From Acanthosoma haemorrhoidale (lineage: Eukaryota; Arthropoda; Insecta; Hemiptera; Acanthosomatidae): 64,000 nucleotides of DNA. Shown here piece by piece: positions 33,673-44,655 of the stretch (positions are counted from its first letter, which is position 1; each line of letters opens with the position of its first letter). A program made the position numbers and the translations under genes. Where the stretch lies: positions 1,336,343 through 1,400,342 of the forward strand of contig CAKNEZ010000002.1 in the NCBI GenBank assembly GCA_930367205.1, written 5' to 3'. The notes under the pieces were generated by a model, which saw nothing but the letters and a program-made list of their open reading frames with translations, had not been told where the DNA came from and searched no databases.

Positions 33673-33893
33673 CTGCGCGCCTTTCGGCTCTGCGTCCTAC
33701 GAGATCCTGTGCCGACATCTCTGTGACTGGGGGTACCCTGAGCAGCTATGTACCATGTCGGTTTTATTCCTGAAGGACAGAACGCTTAGTGTACGATGAG
33801 TGGGTGATAGCTTCTCTAACCTCTTCCCTCTGACCTGTGGAATAGATCAAAGAGGCATTTCGTCTCTGGTTATATTCAACAAATAATGAATTA
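33673..33893 (+). pseudogene. Decayed LINE-B-like reverse transcriptase fragment
   Basis: Read in one frame this gives YEILCRHLCDWGYPEQL, LKDRTLSV, a TGA, VGDSFSNLFPLTCGIDQRG and SSLVIFNK, then a stop. The order matches the palm region of LINE-B at the right edge (CDRECPEQL, FLKNRSLRVRVGDSFS, VPLTCGVPQGAVLSPVLFN). The invariant PQG is degraded to DQR. It is an old copy, too diverged to date by eye. Confidence 0.75.
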
Positions 33894-34361
33894 GTAACAA
33901 AATACCCAACTAAAGTTTCTCTATGACTTCAAAATGACTTGACTTATTGTGCACGACCTGGAAACGACAACATCAAAGTGATTCCGTTTAAAGTTTAGGA
34001 ATTACGGATTAGAGACTATCAGACCCAATCCCTTGTCCCAAAAACTAGCAGATTACTAACTTCTACTGAAACCAATTCGGAACCCAAATTTACGGGCCCT
34101 CTAAGAATGACATTAAGATTATACCAACTTTTTCAATCGTGAACTCTTCTACTTATCAAAAAGTATACTATTTTAAGTACGAAATCATACTTACCTAAAA
34201 ATTTGTCGTTTTTACAACTTCATCAGGACATTATATAGAACTTTTCACGTCGTACTGGACGGAACCCCAAACCCAAAGATTGTCTTGTTACAGTTAACGA
34301 CGACGAGTTGAGAGATCTTTTAAATTAATAACATTGATATGTGGCTTCAACAATATGTGAC
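33894..34361. other. Unassigned region before Gypsy-4
   Basis: No coding motif. On the minus strand near 34190-34240 the phrase CCTGATGAAGTTGTAAAAAC resembles 3' ends of insect CR1/Penelope-like elements, but this is only a weak resemblance. Confidence 0.4.
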
Positions 34362-34520
34362 TGTGATGAAATGGAATGCTTAATATTCCATATGTTTAAT
34401 TTATCATATGTTCAATTGTTTAAATTTATTTTCAACTCTGTCATTACTGTCTGTAGTTTATAATAAATAAAAGCCTAATTTCTGGTCTTAAATGTATTTA
34501 TTATCAGTACAAATACAACA
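34362..34520 (+). repeat. 5' LTR of Gypsy-4
   Basis: 159 bp, TG...CA. Contains AATAAA near 34463. Nearly identical to 36839-36997. Confidence 0.9.
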
Positions 34521-34550
34521 ATTTTATTTATTATATACAATCAAACCACA

Positions 34551-36110
34551 ATGGACAAGTTTCTCAAGCCAAGCCGCTTTGATGGAAAACCCGACTCTCC
34601 GACTGCCGCTAAAGAGTTGACCCATTGGCTGAAGACGTTTCAAAACTTCGTCGATGCTACAACGGAACATCTTAATGATGAAGATAAGCTTAAGGTAATC
34701 ACTAATTTCCTATCCTATGACGTTTATAAACTAGTCAGCGACTGTAATTCTTATGCTGACGTTGTAGATACTTTGAACTCCGTATTTGTCAAAAGAAAGA
34801 GCGAAGTTTATGCTCGACATATTTTAGCAGTTCGGAAACAACTACCTACTGAGTCAATCGACCAATATATTCAAACCTTGAAAATCCTTAGCAAGGATTG
34901 CGACTTTAAGGCTGTAAGTGCCATGGATCACAAAAATCAATATATCCGTGACGCATTCATCAATGGCCTGCTATCCGCTCAGATTCGTCAGCGTTTGTTA
35001 GAAAATGACACCTTAGGTTTGGACGACGCTATCAACCAGGCCCTCTCGTTGGAGGCAGCTCAAAAACCGGATGAGGGGAACATGCAACCCTTAAGCAGTT
35101 ACTCTAGCGCTAGCTGCACCCCTATTTCGTCTCAGGAAGCTGCTCCTGCACAGAAAACGGACACTACTCTATGTGCCATCTCCAAGTTCTTTAAATCGGG
35201 TGATAAATGCTATTTTTGCGGTTTTGACAAACATCCCCGCCCTAAATGTCCTGCACGAGACGCCGAATGTGGAAAATGTGGTATCAAGGGGTATTATGCT
35301 AAAGTATGTAGAAAAAGTGCTAGCATTAAAGTTGCCGCTTCCGTCATTGCGACAGTCAACAAGGAACATTTAAATCTGCTGAGTCGGGCAATCATTCCAG
35401 TAGAAATCAATGACACTCGTGCTCACTGCTTGATTGACACTGGAAGCTCTTCTAGCTTTATAGACCACAATTTCACTCTCAAACACAAGATTCCTCTTTT
35501 TCCGGGGGAGGGGAGGGTTTCAATGGCCTTAACTTCGCTTTCCTCTACAATCGAAGGACATGTTCTGGTCGACTTCAAACTAAACGAACATATGTATCCT
35601 TCATGCAAATTAACAGTCATGAAAGGCCTTTGTGCTGAAGTATTGATTGGCCATGATATACTCGTGGAATATTCTGACGTTTCAATCTCTTTTAGTGGAT
35701 CAAAGCCCCCACTCACTATATGTGCCTCTACTGGTGCCTCTGTGGATCCTCCTCGCTTATTTGGTAATCTATCAGCAGACTGCAAGCCTATTGCCACAAA
35801 GTCCAGGCGATACACTGAGACTGACCTCATGTTCATACACGATGAAACGTCCAAACTTCTGTCTGAGGGGGTGATTGAGGAAAGCAACTCTCCTTGGAGG
35901 GCTCAGGTACTAGTTACTGAAAGTGAACACCACATAAAACGCATGGTAATAGACTACTCGCAGACAATAAATAAATTCACGTTTCTTGACGCATATCCGC
36001 TCCCAAACATCGATGATTTGGTTAGGAAAGTTGCTGCCTACAAAATATTCAGCACGATTGACCTTACTCGAAATGGATTGCACATTATTCTGATAAAATT
36101 AGATCACTGA
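34551..36110 (+). pseudogene. Gypsy-4 gag, protease and RT N-terminus
   Basis: ATG 34551, MDKFLKPSRFDGKPDSPTAA. Gag capsid-like region about residues 20-180 (HWLKTFQNFVDATT, ESIDQYIQTLKILS); two Cys-rich knuckles near residues 220-255 (CYFCGFDKHPRPKC and CGKCGIKGYYAKVC, the second with Tyr in the His position); protease with LIDTGSSSSFID near residue 295. The RT fingers follow: GVIEESNSPWRAQVLV, MVIDYSQTINKFT, YPLPNIDDLV, FSTIDLTRNG. The frame ends at 36110 just past the first RT aspartate region; LPFG and YxDD are deleted. The gag and protease part is undamaged. Confidence 0.88.
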
Positions 36111-36112
36111 CC

Positions 36113-36793
36113 GACTCTAAGACCTTCCCTCTGGATCATCAAACTACTAAAGATTTTGAAAACCTAAAACTAAGTATTGCTGAAGCTGCAGTTACCAAAA
36201 TGAATGACAATGAACAGATGGTAGTAGAGACAGATGCTTCAGACGTCGCCTTGGCCGCAACTTTGAGTCAGGGTGGTCGGCCTGTGGCGTTCTTCTCACG
36301 GACACTCACTAAGTCTGAACGTGCACACCCTGCGATTGAGAAGGAAGCAGCTGCAATTGTGGAATCTCTCAAGAAATGGAGATCTTTTCTTTTGGGTAGA
36401 CATTTTCAACTACTAACTGATCAACAAGCACTCTCTTTCGTATTCAATCAAAAACACTCAAGAAAAATAAAAAATTATAAAATTCTACATTGGCGACTTG
36501 AATTGGCTCCTTTCCAATTCGATATAACTTACCGCCCTGGAAGAGCGGTAAGTTATATCTTTTTGCTAAAAGCTGAAGCCCCTCCACTTATTGAAGAACG
36601 AAGAGAAATGTCTCAAATTCGACCTAGCCCTGAAGGAGCTGGAACTGGTCGAGCTGATGCAGGTCTACCGTTCACCCTAGATCTGAATAGCTCCAGTCCT
36701 CGAAATATCAATCGGAAAGTTCAAATCGACCTACCTTCACCTTACACTGAAACCTCAAGACCTAGACGAATCTCAAGCCTCCTGCTTATCTGA
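36113..36793 (+). pseudogene. Gypsy-4 RNase H and scrambled tail
   Basis: Downstream of the deletion: VVETDASDVALAATLSQGG, AFFSRTLTKSERAHPAIEKE, LLTDQQALSF and FDITYRPGRA, a gypsy RNase H with DAS, E and TDQ blocks. At YRPGRA, where the family normally continues toward integrase, the DNA folds back (see 36521-36559) and then reads an unrelated Pro/Ser-rich tail to 36793. Integrase is absent. Confidence 0.85.
36521..36559 (+). repeat. 15-bp perfect inverted repeat at a deletion junction
   Basis: GATATAACTTACCGC, nine spacer bases, then its exact reverse complement. The left arm is the normal coding sequence for DITYR; the right arm replaces the expected pol sequence. It marks the point where the integrase region is lost. 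Confidence 0.92.
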
Positions 36794-36838
36794 AGGATTA
36801 TGTAACCAAGTTTTAGTTCAAAATATAGAGGGGGAGAA

Positions 36839-36997
36839 TGTGATGAAATGGAATGCTTAATATTCCATATGTTTAATTTATCATATGTTCAATTGTTCAA
36901 ATTTATTTTCAACTCTGTCATTACTGTCTGTAGTTTATAATAAACAAAAGCCTAATTTATGGTCTTAAATGTATTTATTATCAGTACAAATACAACA
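36839..36997 (+). repeat. 3' LTR of Gypsy-4
   Basis: 159 bp; preceded by the polypurine tract AGAGGGGGAGAA. Followed by GTATC, which does not match the left flank. Confidence 0.9.
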
Positions 36998-37336
36998 GTA
37001 TCATTGGATGAAACATATGTAGCTCTTTTGTAGTGAGACATTGTTTTTGGCAATAATGTTGATTTCCTGTAAATACTAGTAGACTCCACCCCACTTTTAT
37101 CAGGTGATTTGTCCTCAACGTTAGTATCTCTCCTTTTTACTATTCTTGGTGTCACTGCGGGGGTGGCCTGGAACAACTTTACTGATTGTTTAATGTCTTC
37201 TAGTGGATGGAACACGGGAGTGAAAAATTCTTGTCGACCTTTTTTTAACATCCTGGACAGTACGCTTGAATGATCGAAATTTGTTTTTCAAAATCTCACT
37301 AGTTTTTATAATCTCACGAGTGACTTTTGGGTCCAT
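36998..37336 (-). pseudogene. Polinton-type conserved small protein, truncated
   Basis: ATG at 37336 reads MDPKVTREIIKTSEILKNKF, and then a slip in an A run near 37250 leads to EFFTPVFHPLEDIKQ. A basic N-terminus followed by a 'F.P...PL..I' motif is what I recall for a conserved protein encoded next to the packaging ATPase in Polinton/Maverick and adintovirus-like elements; its function is not established. It starts 36 bp after the ATPase stop, same strand, as in an element gene cluster. The 3' end is cut by the Gypsy-4 LTR. Confidence 0.6.
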
Positions 37337-37371
37337 GATTGTTAATGACAATTACTACCACGCAATGTCCT

Positions 37372-38059
37372 TTATATATCCACAATGAATGTATCGATTC
37401 CTTTTCGAAAACGCCCATTATTCAGATCCCTACTCTTGTCAATTACAAGGTTATTGAAAGGCTCTTTCCAACATAATGAACACATCTCTTAAATCAGGAG
37501 TGCTCACATGCTCCTCGTAAATATGTTTCAAATTTAATTCATCTTGAGGAAATACTATTAAAAAGTTTATGTTACATCTGATAAGGAGTCTTGGGATACA
37601 AACATAACTTTGTGTTAAATAAAAACAATCAAGGTTCATATGACGACCATAACTAAAGTATCGTTTAATTACATCTTGATTTTCCATAGTGACGTCATCG
37701 AATATACACACCGAATCGGATTCAACTTCCTGAGGCAATTCATTTGCATCTTCAAATTCATATGATCCTATTTCAGGAACAAGATTTATGACACTCTTTA
37801 AATACTGGTATTTAGGTTGATGTAATGTTTTTTCAAAAAGGTAAACATTTTTAAATTTTAAACCATTTGAATTTAATAAAAGTGCAATAATAATATTAGT
37901 CTTTCCACAACCGCTAGGCCCGCGAATTTATGATCGAATGGTGTTTGGTAATAATGCACTATGTCTCCCTTCTGAATCAACTTTAACTGGAGAAAAGTTG
38001 ACAGTGGAAAAACGTTGTTCTTGTGTGACTAGTTTCATTCTGAATGCATACGACGACAT
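37372..38059 (-). pseudogene. Polinton-type packaging ATPase (FtsK/HerA, A32-like)
   Basis: The frame can start at ATG 38059 (MSSYAFRMKLVTQEQRFS). It shows the lead-in GRHSALLPNTIR, then a TAA at 37928-37930 directly before the Walker A motif GPSGCGKTN, then YLFEKTLHQPKYQYL, Walker B as VCIFDDV near 37700, and the sensor-like FYLTQSY. A one-base slip near 37465 separates the end, which in the next frame has the family's closing motif NNGRFRKGID. In intact elements this ATPase packages DNA into capsids. Two lesions make this copy a pseudogene. Total length and motif order are normal. Confidence 0.88.
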
Positions 38060-38604
38060 TATGCATGAATATATATTGAGTAAAGCTCAGGGGTCATTAA
38101 AGACACACTCATCGACTCTTATCACCTCCCCAACGAGACACCTCCCTATGTACGTCACAAAGACACACAGACGATTCCAAGAAATAACCTGGCCCATGAG
38201 AGACCCGCGCTTGGATGGGAACCATGATTGGGACACATCCTAGACCCAGCTGTGCTACGTCACAGGAGAACTCTTATCACTGAATGGCCGTACGTCACAG
38301 GGGCGAGCCCCCCAGCTGACTGCACTAAGTGAGTCACAGTGACTCACCCCATGCGACGTTGCCAGTTCTTCTTTCCAATGTTGTGAGATCAACTATCTGG
38401 AGGCTCCTGGCACACTTATAAACTCTTATCACCCCCCAATGACACTCTAATTCCCCGAAATTACACACCCATTCCCAGAATTTCCTCCCCCCTCGCCTTG
38501 CAGAGAATGGGCAAACCTCAAGGTCACGAGATAACGTCATACGACACCCTTCAAGGTCATCATCTCGTTACTCATACTCAAACCGCCTTTTATATCTACT
38601 CAGT
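38060..38604. other. Unassigned region upstream of the ATPase
   Basis: No coding signal. The repeated words CTTATCACC and ACGTCACA recur several times (for example near 38120, 38150, 38270, 38290 and 38425), which gives a promoter-like look, but I cannot assign sites. Confidence 0.4.
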
Positions 38605-40054
38605 CGTTAACCCCACTATTATTTTTTTTAATTTTTTTTCATCTCAACACGTTTAATTCTGTCTGTTCCCTGGAGTAGTTTCTTTGACATGAAAAACCCC
38701 AGTTGTGATTAGCTAATTAAAAAATAGCTTTCTCTATTTTGTCTTTGAAATATACAAAATTGGGCTCACCTTATCATTATTTTACTTAATATCTTTTCTT
38801 TTAAATGAAGTCATTTTGCTCATCGCTGATATTGAAAATATAATTTATCGGAGATTTGATGATATGTCGGGCCGGCTATCCCTCGGATTGGGCTCCACGT
38901 TTAGAGGACGTCGTGAGAAGCGGCGATACAGTCTCTAATTAATCTAAACCCTTAAAAATTATTTTAATATCCAGAACATACATCGTTTCTGGTATCCTTT
39001 AATATGAAAAATGGTTATATTAGTAACCCGACGCTGCCAAATCCTACTATTATATGATAAATACATTGTATGTACTATTTCTAATTGAATAATACGGAGC
39101 TTTTTTTACGAGGATACCAATTTTGAATTTTGAATTATAGTGCCGTATGCCTCTTGAAAATCATAAGTTGATTTATTCCTAATGACACCCAAAGAGAGTG
39201 CTATGGGATGAAAAACGTTTATCTTAAATATCCTCTTGTAATAAATACCCAATGGCTAATAGTTTTCGGATTTCTTTAGGCCTTCGTTCGGCCTATCCCA
39301 GAAACGGAGGTGCGTCCCAATAACACTTGCTCTTGGACCCATAAGATGGGCGGGAAACGTTAGGCTGACCGGTCCCATCTTGCCCGGGGGAGAGCCGGAT
39401 GCAGGCGAATATCAACCCATGCCGATGCTCTGTCCGATGTTATATCTATCTATACGATACGCGGTGAGCTCCCTTCCAGTTTTTATATATTTAGTCTCTT
39501 CTAGACATAATTATCCAAAGATTTAATTAAAGTAGAGCCCAGAAAAAAACTAAACTATCCAATTTTGAATTCTCCTCATTGTACCTTTCACGTTTGTAAT
39601 TTTCACGGAAACGTTGGGCTAGGTATGACGACGTAGTATTGAGATGATGAGATACAATGATCATCTCATTGTAGAGGATTTTCTCTGCCTCGGAGAGGGG
39701 GAAAGGGAAAAATTGTTAATCTCGCCATCAATGTCAGTCAGTCAGTTAGTTTATCAGGAAGGGAGGGGGTAGTAGTGTAGTAGTAAGTAGGTAGAGAGAG
39801 AGAGAAAGAGGTAAGACGACGACGACGGGACGGAGTCTGAAGCTGTTGTTGTATTTTTTATTAGACAAACGGTGGTGATGATTGATTATCTCTCTGTATG
39901 TCAACAAACGAGGTGTGGGGCGTGAAAAGCTTGCACTAAGTACAAACAACGGGAAGCGTACATCCCGAACGAGACCCTACAGGTAGGTCTACAGTAGAGG
40001 TAGGTCTCCCCTGTACACCTTCCCTTATATTAATTGTTTGTGGTGAAATTATAA
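38605..40054 (-). repeat. Inverted U1 unit spacer without Copia (empty site)
   Basis: On the minus strand, the DNA after U1 copy 3 follows the U1 unit through the region matching 3493-3797. At about 39745 it passes directly into the sequence matching 1421-2581, with no LTR between. The junction reads CTGATAAACTAACTG, where the array has CTGATGAA before and ATGAACTAACTG after Copia. Similarity ends near 38605. Confidence 0.88.
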
Positions 40055-40216
40055 CGTGAAAGCGCGAACGCAGTCCCGACTACCGAAAATCACGCGCCCG
40101 AGATAACCGCATTAGGGGTATTCGCCGGGGTCAGCTAAACCAAAGTGCAATGGAAAAGAGTCACCATGGGGGAACCACCTTGTTGATCACGGTAGGCCCC
40201 CACGCTAGGTATCTAT
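40055..40216 (-). pseudogene. U1: U1 snRNA, copy 3, pseudogene
   Basis: A 162-nt U1 match on the minus strand. The 5' end is changed from ATACTTACCTGG to ATAGATACCTAG, which spoils pairing to 5' splice sites. The Sm site reads GATTTTCGG instead of a U-rich core. Stem-loop blocks such as GTGATCAACAAGG and CATTGCACTTTGG are kept. Homology to the other units stops exactly at the RNA start: what lies upstream (40217 and beyond) is unrelated to the DNA upstream of copies 1 and 2, so no native promoter remains. Confidence 0.9.
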
Positions 40217-40229
40217 GAGTAGCATAGCA

Positions 40230-40515
40230 GTAAGTTTAAGATATCTTATTCATAGGTTAGTTTGAGATTTCTTAAGGTTTTGATATTTTCCTATGTATAG
40301 AATAGTTTAAGATTTCTTATTTATAGAATATTATTTAAGTTTTTGATTTAGATTTCTTATTCGTAGATTATTTTGAGATAAGTTAATGATATTACTTAAG
40401 TTTTTGATTAGCACAGATTTCTTATTTATAGGATATTATTAAAGTTTTTGATACAGATTTCTTATTTATAGGATATTATTAAAGTTTTTGATTTAGATTT
40501 CTTATTCATATATTA
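40230..40515. repeat. Degenerate 40-bp tandem repeat
   Basis: Five or so units built on GATTTCTTATTTATAG and AAGTTTTTGATTTA, about 40 bp each with some longer ones. AT-rich, no coding potential. It lies between U1 copy 3 and the dUTPase and might be the end region of the Polinton-type element, but an inverted partner was not found. Confidence 0.7.
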
Positions 40516-40760
40516 GTTTGAGACACCAACACCATACCGTCCTGGTGGTATCGAGCTTATATAGCTTGCTTCTCTCTTCCCTTTCTCACTCTCTCTCCCT
40601 TGCTTTTTCACCTTGATCTCGATGCGGATTCTCGTTCGATGGTAGAGTTACGTAACAATGCTAAGATGTAGGTTAATTGAAATAAAACATAAAAAAAGAA
40701 GATAAAATGTTTTGCTATCCGATATATTTTTATTTCTACAAATATAAAACAAATATTTTT
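40516..40760. other. Non-coding, with a TATA-like element
   Basis: Contains AGCTTATATAGC near 40555, a TATA-like palindromic core, then a pyrimidine-rich stretch. No gene. The dUTPase stop lies at 40761. Confidence 0.4.
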
Positions 40761-41388
40761 TTATTTTCCTGTCGATCCGAATCCTCCGTTTCTTTCATTA
40801 TTTGGCTGGTTAAATACGACATCAAGGTCTGTAGGTAGTTCTTCATTGAAGTCTATATGAAGTACTGGTATGTGTAAGTTAGATTTTTCCAAAATAAGTT
40901 GGGCGATTTTGTTCCCTCTTTTAATGTGGTAATCTTCTTTGTAATGATTACATAAAATAAGTTTAATGGTGCCTCTGTAATCGGGGTCTATTACACCACC
41001 TATTATTAATAAGCATAAAAGGTAATTTTTCAACAAAAAAAAAATGATTAATAAAACAATTACTTAAATAAGAAAAATTATACCCATAACACTTATAAAA
41101 TATTTCCACGCCATACTCGATCGGTCCGCTAATCTTCCATAATATCCTTCAGGGAATATAACAGTTAAATGAGTTTCAACAAGCACTTTGCCTCCAGGTT
41201 TTATTGTATAATCATGAGGGCTAATAAAAAAATAAATAAATAAAACATAATTTTATTATAAAATGATCTTCATTAAATATAATCAAGTAAATAATATACC
41301 TGGCTAAGTCATAACCGACTGAATCAGGAGTCCCTTTCACTACATCGAACGCTAGTTCTGATCTTTTTATAACATCATGATATTCTTT
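40761..41388 (-). CDS. dUTPase, three exons, N-terminus not found
   Basis: All five motifs of trimeric dUTPase (dUTP to dUMP and pyrophosphate) are present. Exon 1 (41300-41388) ends with motif 1, DSVGYDLA. Exon 2 (41084-41220) has YTIKPGGKVLVET and motif 2 as GRLADRSSMA. Exon 3 (40761-40999) has motif 3 GGVIDPDYRGTIKLI, motif 4 IKRGNKIAQLI and motif 5 RNGGFGSTG. The introns, 41221-41299 and 41000-41083, have GT donors and TAG acceptors, and both joins restore family residues in phase. Motif 2 has Asp where Pro is usual (GRIAPRSG). A TAA precedes exon 1 and no ATG is seen, so a further 5' exon, or loss of the start, must be assumed. It lies 45 bp downstream of the DNA polymerase, same strand. 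Confidence 0.82.
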
Positions 41389-41433
41389 TTAAGAGAATAA
41401 TTTTTTTATAATCTAAAACAATTTATTTTTTGT

Positions 41434-44400
41434 TTAAGATGGTACTTGTAAACTGTAATGATTGTACGGTAAAGATGTAATTAAATCTACAAGAAAAAAT
41501 CTTTTATCATCATTGCTCGATAGTGCTTTTTTATTTATTTGTACTGAGGTTACTAAATGGGTTTTAGAACGAATTAAATTCATCGGAACTCTGAGAACAG
41601 ATTTATCATGCTCTTCATCTTTATTAATTTGATCACAAAATAAAATATTTTTATAAGATTCATGATTTATAAATTTTGTTAGGGAATGTTTGGAAACCCC
41701 TTTAGCCCTTTTTATTTCATTAAGAGTTGAAGTTCTCTCAGCTACATATTTGAAAGAATACATTTTGGGTCTTAAGGCGATAAATTCTGTGATTATTTGT
41801 CCGTTACATTCGTCTTTAAAGGCTCCAAGTTTATTCTTGTTTGTCTCAGAGTAGCACGCGTGGTTTTTAGGATAATTCGAAGTGTCGAAATAATGAAGCA
41901 TATTTTTCATATCTTTATAAAAATCTTCAGTTTTTATGTGATATATAAGAGAATCTGTATCTGTGTATAATAGTTGTAAATTTTTATCGTATTTTTTAAG
42001 CATTACGTTATAGTGAAAATCGTAAATAAATGTTTTTGAAATATCTAAAATAGACATACCGACATAAATTGGATTATTAAAAAATAATTTGGTTTTGGCC
42101 ATATGAACGGCAACTAAATTTTCATTTATTATCGTGGAGTCTAAAAAATTAGGTTTAGCTACAAGTTTTCTTAATTTATTCCTATCGCTGACTAATTGAA
42201 TGTTTATTCGATTTCTGATATTTTCCATAGTTTTTCCAAAGACAGCATTACACATCAATTTGTAAAAATCTTTTTCGAAAGGATTTTTTGCTCCCCTTCG
42301 TAAATTTGTATTGAAGGAAATGTACTTTTCTAACCATTTTGATTGTTGAAATCGTAACACTCTGTGCACCTTTTCTATTTGAATTCCGTTTTCTAACGCT
42401 TGCTTTAAAGTGAGATAATGAATTACATATCTTTTTCTATCCCCCAAGTGAGGAATTAGTTTCTTATGTTCTGATTGACTAGTGGGGGGAGTAATAACGT
42501 CTGGAAGAAAAGGCAAATCACAATGTACATCGTGACAATGTTTAGGATAAGTAAGGTCCACTTCTAATATGTATCCGATGTCATCAGTCTCTGCCAAACT
42601 CATAATGTTGTCCCGATTCATTGTGTCAGGTCTAGGAAACCATTCGATGTTTCCATACGGTAGAGGCATCGACATTGCAGTGGCATATAATCCGTTAGCG
42701 TCGAGATATTCTATATATGATGTAGATTTATTCGAATCGAAAGCTGCTCCTCCATCACCTTTCATATATTTATTGTTAGCTTGAGCAAACTTTCTAGTCA
42801 CTTGACAGAGACCTCCACGAATCCCTCTTTCAATAAATAAAATTTGATCATAATCGGTAAGTAATTGTAATCGGATTCCAGTAAACTTTAACATGATATC
42901 CCAAGCCATACCAAGTGTAGTGAAAAAATGTGCTGGATCTATTGAATAATTTTCTAAAGTTATGTCTCGGAAAGCTTCGAAACAATCGTATAAAAGTAAT
43001 ACATCAATTTTTAAATAGAGATCTCTGTAATCGCCCAACGTTGAGCACTGAAATTGCTTCCAAACCCGTTGCGCGTGCCCATATTCATCGTCCGTTATAT
43101 TACTACTGATTAATTTATTGTAAAAGGCTTTTTTATTAGGAAGGAATTTTTCATCGAGTTTATCCCAATCATCGACGAATTCATACGGAAATACACCTTA
43201 TCGTTTAACTAAATGGATTAAGGAAAATAGAAAATGTTGTGAAATTGTTGTAAACTTAGAATCTGGTAGATTAGACACCATTACAGCTAAACTTCTATCT
43301 ATAAAGCGATAACTATCGATGAAACGAAATTTTAATCCTAATATATTTTTTGTGAAAGAAATATATTTTTCTTGAGTATTGGGGATAACAGTAATATCAC
43401 CAGACGTTTCACCCAATAAGCGAATGATAAAGTGAGCATCGTATGATGATAAATTATGAAATAAAACGGGGACAAACGTTTTTTTCTTTGCTCTTGTAAT
43501 CAGCTTGAGTAATTATTACTAGCTGTGGTGGGGGTAGAGTTATTGTACTTAAGTGATTGTTTTTCGTAATATTTGAAAATTTTTAAAGAAAACGATTCTA
43601 ATGTTTTTATAAAATGGGATCCGACGTCTCGCCTCCTATAGATGTAAACTTTGTTGAAACGTAAAGAGGAATTATCATCTTCCTCTATTATTGGACTATC
43701 AGTTTTAACAATTAAACCGTACGACATAAGATCATGTTTCTGATATGGCACAGTCCAGGAAACGAAGGGTGAAGGTCTATTTCCTGAAATTGGTTTAAGT
43801 ATGGTTTCAAAGTCACCGTAAATGACAAACTTTACTCTCGATCCTCTTTCTAGATTTTTATATTGTACATACGGTTCATCCATCGGTAGCACGACTCGAA
43901 CTGGACTGTTGTTGTCGCATAGGAACGTGTGATTTTTTAAGTGCATCTCCGCATCACCTTTTCGATTGTCGAATCTTGTGAAACATCTTTTACAGATTAT
44001 ATTTTTTTTTTCATGTTTATTTATCTGTTTACTAATGAGTCTAGACAAAGATTTTATATAAACATAATGATTACCATGTTTTTCTTTGTCTTTACCTTCT
44101 ATAATTAACAAGTCTCTATGGTCCGCTAATACTTGTTTAGTGACTTTTAATGAATAGACCTCTGTATTATTTTCATCTAAAGCGTACAAATTGATTGAAA
44201 TTTTATTAATTTTTTCAAACCGTTTTATGTCTCGTAAGTTAACTGGATAATTTAAACATGAAAAATCGTATTTTGTCATTAAGTTATGATATTTTGACAT
44301 TTTTTGAGGATCTTTTGTGACAAATATACCTAATATTGCATACATGAAACACTTATTGTCATTATTATTAACATTTATACAACATTTTTTGTTTTTTACA

Positions 44401-44655
44401 GAGTTTGGTAAAACTATATAACATCCACGTGATGCTGATAATGGTGAATATTTATTAATTTTGAGTCTAAGTCCGTCTATACTACTTAAGGATCACCCGG
44501 ATTTTTTTAATTGTGATTCTTCAAATTCATTGGTAAGCTTGTCGATAGCGCTAGAAATAAACTCATCTAAATCGCTCAAAACATATAGTTCTTTGTTTCT
44601 AGTTTTAAAGGCTCTATCGCATATCTCACCGCTAACGTTTATAAACTAGGCCTCA
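41434..44655 (-). pseudogene. Protein-primed DNA polymerase B of Polinton/Maverick type
   Basis: The N-terminal part has a TGA at 44493-44495 where Trp is usual, then LKINKYSPLSASRG and a Cys/His region (CKRCFTRFDN to NHTFLC). Exonuclease motif I follows as YGDFETIL. Near 43500 a stop and the loss of about 50 residues of linker lead into VPVLFHNLSSYDAHF (Exo II). TAA at 43198-43200 breaks GVFPYEF. From there the frame is open to 41434, with motif A YLDANGLYATAMSMPLP, motif B LMCNAVFGKTMEN and motif C YTDTDSLIY. The protein-primed polB family replicates element DNA from terminal proteins. The catalytic palm is intact, but the frame as a whole is dead. Confidence 0.93.

Larger units (their letters stand above)
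34362..36997 (+). mobile_element. Gypsy-4, internally deleted element
   Basis: 2636 bp with 159-bp LTRs (34362-34520 and 36839-36997), TGTGATGAAA to ATACAACA, differing at only about three positions. It keeps gag, protease, the RT N-terminus and RNase H, but lacks the RT catalytic motif and the whole integrase. No matching target duplication is visible. It inserted into, or recombined at, the 3' part of a Polinton-type gene on the minus strand. Confidence 0.9.

Noticed and set aside
37938..38243. A 101-codon plus-strand open frame over the ATPase start
   Set aside because: It is a shadow of the minus-strand ATPase, whose Walker motifs are clear.
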